NCBI GenBank assembly: GCA_033782935.1
Contig: JAWQEG010000412.1
Span: 1,477,501-1,541,500 of the forward strand
Direction: 5' to 3'
From: Petrolisthes cinctipes
Taxonomy: Eukaryota; Arthropoda; Malacostraca; Decapoda; Porcellanidae
DNA length: 64,000 bases
Below the pieces are notes generated by a model that worked only from the letters and a program-made list of their open reading frames with translations, did not search any database and was not told the origin of the DNA. Positions 59,816-64,000 of this stretch are shown here, in pieces. Position 1 is the first letter of the stretch; each line of letters begins with the position of its first letter. A program made the translations under genes and the position numbers.

Positions 59816-62800
59816 TTAGCATGTTTTTAGCCTATATTTTGAAAATATTCTAGCACTGAGTAGGCATGTACAGATTGCTTCTGGGACCCCAAAATATTGA
59901 ATTTTCGGGTGTTTTGAACCTGAATTTGAGATATAAACGGGTACAGAAGATACATGCACAAATTGACTTTGGGCATCTGAAATATCGATTTTCAGCATGT
60001 TTTGGGCATGTATTTTGAAAATACTCTAACACGGAATAGGCATGTACAGATTGATTCTGGGACCCCCAAAAAACGAATTTTCGGGTGTTTTGAGCCTGAA
60101 TTTGAGATATAAACGGGTACTAAAGATGCATGCAAATATCGACTTTTTGGCACCTAAAACATCGATTTTGAGCATGTTTTGGGCCTGTATTTTGAAAATA
60201 CTCTAACACGGAGTAGGCATGTATAGATCGCTTCTGGTACCCCAAAATATCGAATTTTCGGGTGTTTTGGGCCTTAATTTGAGATATCGACTTTTTGGCA
60301 CCTAAAATATCGTTTTTTAGCATGTTTTGAGCCTATATTTTGAAAATAATCTAGCACTGAGTAGGCATGTACAGATTGCTTCTGGGACCCCAAAATATTG
60401 AATTTTTGGGTGTTAAGGGCCAGAATTTGAGATATAAACGGGTACAGAAGATGCATGCACATATCGACTTTTGGGCACCTAAAAGATCAATTTTCAGTAT
60501 GTTTTTGGCCTGCATTTTGAAAATACTCTAACACGGAGTAGGCATGTACAGATCGCTTCTGGGACCCCTAAATATCGAATTTTCCGGTGTTTTGGGACTG
60601 AATTTGAGATATCGACTTTTTGGCACCTAAATGATCGATTTTTAGCATGTTTTTAGCCTATATTTTGAAAATATTCTAGCACTGACTAGGCATGTACAGA
60701 TCGCCTCTGGGACCCAAAAATATCGAATTTTCGGGTGTTTTGAGCTTGAATTTGAGATATAAACGAGTAAAGAAGATGCATGCACATATCGACTTTTGGG
60801 CACCTAAAAGATCGATTTTCAGTATGTTTTTGGCCTGTATTTTGAAAATACTCTAACACGGAGTAGGCATGTACAGATCGCTTCTGGGACCCCTAAATAT
60901 CGAATTTTCGGGTGTTTTGGGACTTAATTTGAGATATCGCCTTTACGCACCTAAAATATCGATTTTCAGTATGTTTTTGGCCTGTATTTTGAAAATACTC
61001 TAACACGGTGTAGGCATGTACAGATCGCTTCTGGGACCCCAAAATATCGAATTTTCGGGTGTTTAGGGCCAGAATTTGAGATATAAACGGGTACAGAAGA
61101 TGTATGCACATATCGACTTTTGGGCACCTAAAAGATCGATTTTCAGTATGTTTTTGGCCTGTATTTTGAAAATACTCTAACACGGAGTAGGCATGTACAG
61201 ATCGCTTCTGGGACCCCTAAATATCGAATTTTCGGGTGTTTTGGGCCTTAATTTGAGATATCGACTTTTTGGCACCTAAAATATCGATTTTTAGCATGTT
61301 TTTAGCCTATATTTTGAAAATATTCTAGCACTGAGTAGGCATGTACAGATTGCTTCTGGGACCCCAAAATATTGAATTTTCGGGTGTTTTTAACCTGAAT
61401 TTGAGATATAAACGGGTACAGAAGATACATGTACAAATTGACTTTGGGCATCTAAAATATCGATTTGCAGCATGTTTTGGGCATGTATTTTGAAAATACT
61501 CTAACACGGAATAGGCATGTACAGATCGCTTCTGGGACCCCAAAAAAACGAATTTTCGGGTGTTTTGAGCCTGAATTTGAGATATAAACGGGTACTGAAG
61601 ATGCATGCACATAATGACTTTTTGGCACCTAAAACATCGATTTTGAGCATGTTTTGGGCCTGTATTTTGAAAATACTCTAACACGGAGTAGGCATGTATA
61701 GATCGCTTATGGGATCCCAAAATATCGAGTTTTCGGGTGTTTTGGGCCTTAATTTGAGATATCGACTTTTTGGCACCTAAAATATCGTTTTTTAGCATGT
61801 TTTGAGCCTATATTTTGAAAATAATCTAGCACTGAGTAGGCATGTACAGATTGCTTCTGGGACCCCAAAATATTGAATTTTTGGGTGTTAAGGGCCAGAA
61901 TTTGAGATATAAACGGGTACAGAAGATGCATGCACATATCGACTTTTGGGCACCTAAAAGATCGATTTTCAGTATGTTTTTGGCCTGCATTTTGAAAATA
62001 CTCTAACACGGAGTAGGCATGTACAGATCGCTTCTGTGACCCCTAAATATCGAATTTTCGGGTGTTTTGGGACTGAATTTGAGATATCGACTTTTTGGCA
62101 CCTAAATGATCGATTTTTAGCATGTTTTTAGCATATATTTTGAAAATATTCTAGCACTAACTAGGCATGTACAGATCGCTTCTGGGACCCAAAAATATCG
62201 AATTTTCGGGTGTTTTGAGCTTGAATTTGAGATATAAACGAGTAAAGAAGATGCATGCACATATCGACTTTTGGGCACCTAAAAGATCGATTTTCAGTAT
62301 GTTTTTGGCCTGTATTTTGAAAATACTCTAACGTGGAGTAGGCATGTACAGATCGCTTCTGGGACCCCTAAATATCGAATTTTAGGGTGTTTTGGGACTT
62401 AATTTGAGATATCGCCTTTACGCACCTAAAATATCGATTTTCAGTATGTTTTTGGCCTGTATTTTGAAAATACTCTAACACGGAGTAGGCATGTACAGAT
62501 CGCTTCTGGGACCCCAAAATATCGAATTTTCGGGTGTTTAGGGCCAGAATTTGAGATATAAACGGGTACAGAAGATGTATGCACATATCGACTTTTGGGC
62601 ACCTAAAAGATCGATTTTCAGTATGTTTTTGGGCTGTATTTTGAAAATACTCTAACACGGAGTAGGCATGTACAGATCGCTTCTGGGACCCCTAAATATC
62701 GAATTTTCGGGTGTTTTGGGACTTAATTTGAGATACCGTTTTTACGCACCTAAAATATCGATTTTCAGTATGTTTTTGGCCTGTATTTTGAAAATACTCT

Positions 62801-64000
62801 AACACGGAGTAGGCATGTACAGATCGCTTCTGGGACCCCAAAATATCGAATTTTCGGGTGTTTAGGGCCAGAATTTGAGATATAAACGGGTACAGAAGAT
62901 GCATGCACATATCGACTTTTGGGCACCTAAAAGATCGATTTTCAGTATGTTTTTGTCCTGCATTTTGAAAATACTCTAACACGGAGTAGGCATGTACAGA
63001 TCGCTTCTGGGACCCCTAAATATCGAATTTTCGGGTGTTTTGGGCCTTAATTTGAGATATCGACTTTTTGGCACCTAAAATATCGATTTTTAGCATGTTT
63101 TTAGCCTATATTTTGAAAATATTCTAGCACTGAGTAGGCATGTACAGATTGCTTCTGGGACCCAAAAATATTGAATTTTCGGGTGTTTTGAACCTGAATT
63201 TGAGATATAAACGGGTACAGAAGATACATGCACAAATTGACTTTGGGCATCTAAAATATCGATTTGCAGCATGTTTTGGGCATGTATTTTTAAAATACTC
63301 TAACACGGAATAGGCATGTACAGATCGCTTCTGGGACCCCAAAAAAACGAATTTTCGGGTGTTTTGAGCCTGAATTTGAAATATAAACGGGTACTGAAGA
63401 TGCATGCACATAATGACTTTTTGGCACCTAAAACATCGATTTTGAGCATGTTTTGGGCCTGTATTTTGAAAATACTCTAACACGGAGTAGGCATGTATAG
63501 ATTGCTTCTGGGATCCCAAAATATCGAGTTTTCGGGTGTTTTGGGCCTTAATTTGAGATATCGACTTTTTGGCACCTAAAATATCGTTTTTTAGCATGTT
63601 TTGAGCCAATATTTTGAAAATAATCTAGCACTGAGTAGGCATGTACAGATTGCTTCTGGGAACCCAAAATATTGAATTTTCGGGTGTTTTGAGCCTGAAT
63701 TTGAGATATAAACGGGTACAGAAGATACATGCACATATTGACTTTGGGCATCTAAAATATCGATTTTCAGCATGTTTTGGGCATGTATTTTGAAAATACT
63801 CTAACACGGAGTAGGCATGTACTGATCGCTTCTGGGACCCCTAAATATCGAATTTTCGGGTGTTTTGGGAATGAATTTGAGATATCAACTTTTTGGCACC
63901 TAAAAGATCGATTTTTAGCATGTTTTTAGCCTATATTTTGAAAATATTCTAGCACTGAGTAGGCATGTACAGATCGTTTCTGGGATCCCAAAATATCGAA
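59816..64000 (+). repeat. 1475-bp higher-order repeat with one 324-bp dimer insertion
   Basis: Equivalent landmarks lie at 59850 and 61325, 60274 and 61749, and 60893 and 62368, all 1475 bp apart. The next step is 1799 bp (61325 to 63124 and 61749 to 63548), which is 1475 plus 324. The extra dimer corresponds to about 62692-63015. The series runs off the right end of the window. Confidence 0.85.

Larger units (their letters stand above)
25858..64000 (+). repeat. Satellite array, right block (same family and orientation)
   Basis: The same satellite resumes in the same orientation directly after the retrotransposon, beginning with the duplicated ATGC and continuing the interrupted monomer. It runs to the end of the window with no other insertion seen. 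Long (about 177 bp) and short (about 148 bp) monomers alternate in patterns that build distinct higher-order repeats, listed separately. Stretches not covered by those entries (about 28.6-33.1, 40.6-42.2, 48.0-50.9 and 58.4-59.8 kb) hold the same monomers in less regular order, and I see no gene in them. Confidence 0.97.

Overview
The window is eukaryotic, repeat-only DNA that looks like centromeric or other constitutive heterochromatin of an animal. No single-copy host gene, rRNA, tRNA or CRISPR array is visible. About 57.5 kb of the 64 kb is one AT-rich tandem satellite, roughly 350 monomers, nearly all in the same orientation. One 6.5-kb LTR retrotransposon is inserted in it. The animal assignment rests on the retrotransposon type (Ty3/gypsy with integrase ahead of reverse transcriptase, Gmr1-like). 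The species cannot be told from the sequence.

Satellite (1-19358 and 25858-64000). Monomers come in two lengths, about 177 bp and about 148 bp. The short form is the long form minus one 29-bp block flanked by ATAT direct repeats. Long and short monomers combine into dimers (about 324 bp), trimers (501 bp), pentamers (826 bp) and larger higher-order repeats (about 1326, 1475, 2.0-2.3 kb, 3155/3479, 3776 and 4306 bp), which change along the window. One short segment (5589-6100) is inverted. The long monomer is 59 codons long and poor in stops on the minus strand. This produces many repetitive open frames that I judge to be non-coding.

Retrotransposon (19359-25857, minus strand). Two 736-bp LTRs differ at two positions and are flanked by a 4-bp ATGC duplication of a satellite monomer. 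Read on the minus strand the order is: 5' LTR (25122-25857), a primer-binding site resembling the complement of the tRNA-Pro 3' end, an 0.8-kb leader, one long ORF for Gag, protease, integrase and the start of RT (24286 to 21293), the rest of RT plus RNase H in another frame (21323 to 19989), a short polypurine tract, and the 3' LTR (19359-20094). Integrase precedes RT, the reverse of ordinary Ty3/gypsy elements. The copy is defective: the integrase core lacks its first catalytic Asp and the zinc-binding Cys pair, and a small deletion shifts the RT frame. The near-identical LTRs show that insertion was recent, so the element either moved with enzymes supplied in trans or decayed quickly.

How the parts relate. 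The element interrupts a satellite block whose closest relative lies 6.4 kb upstream (after removing the element) and has no insertion. The insertion is therefore later than that duplication.
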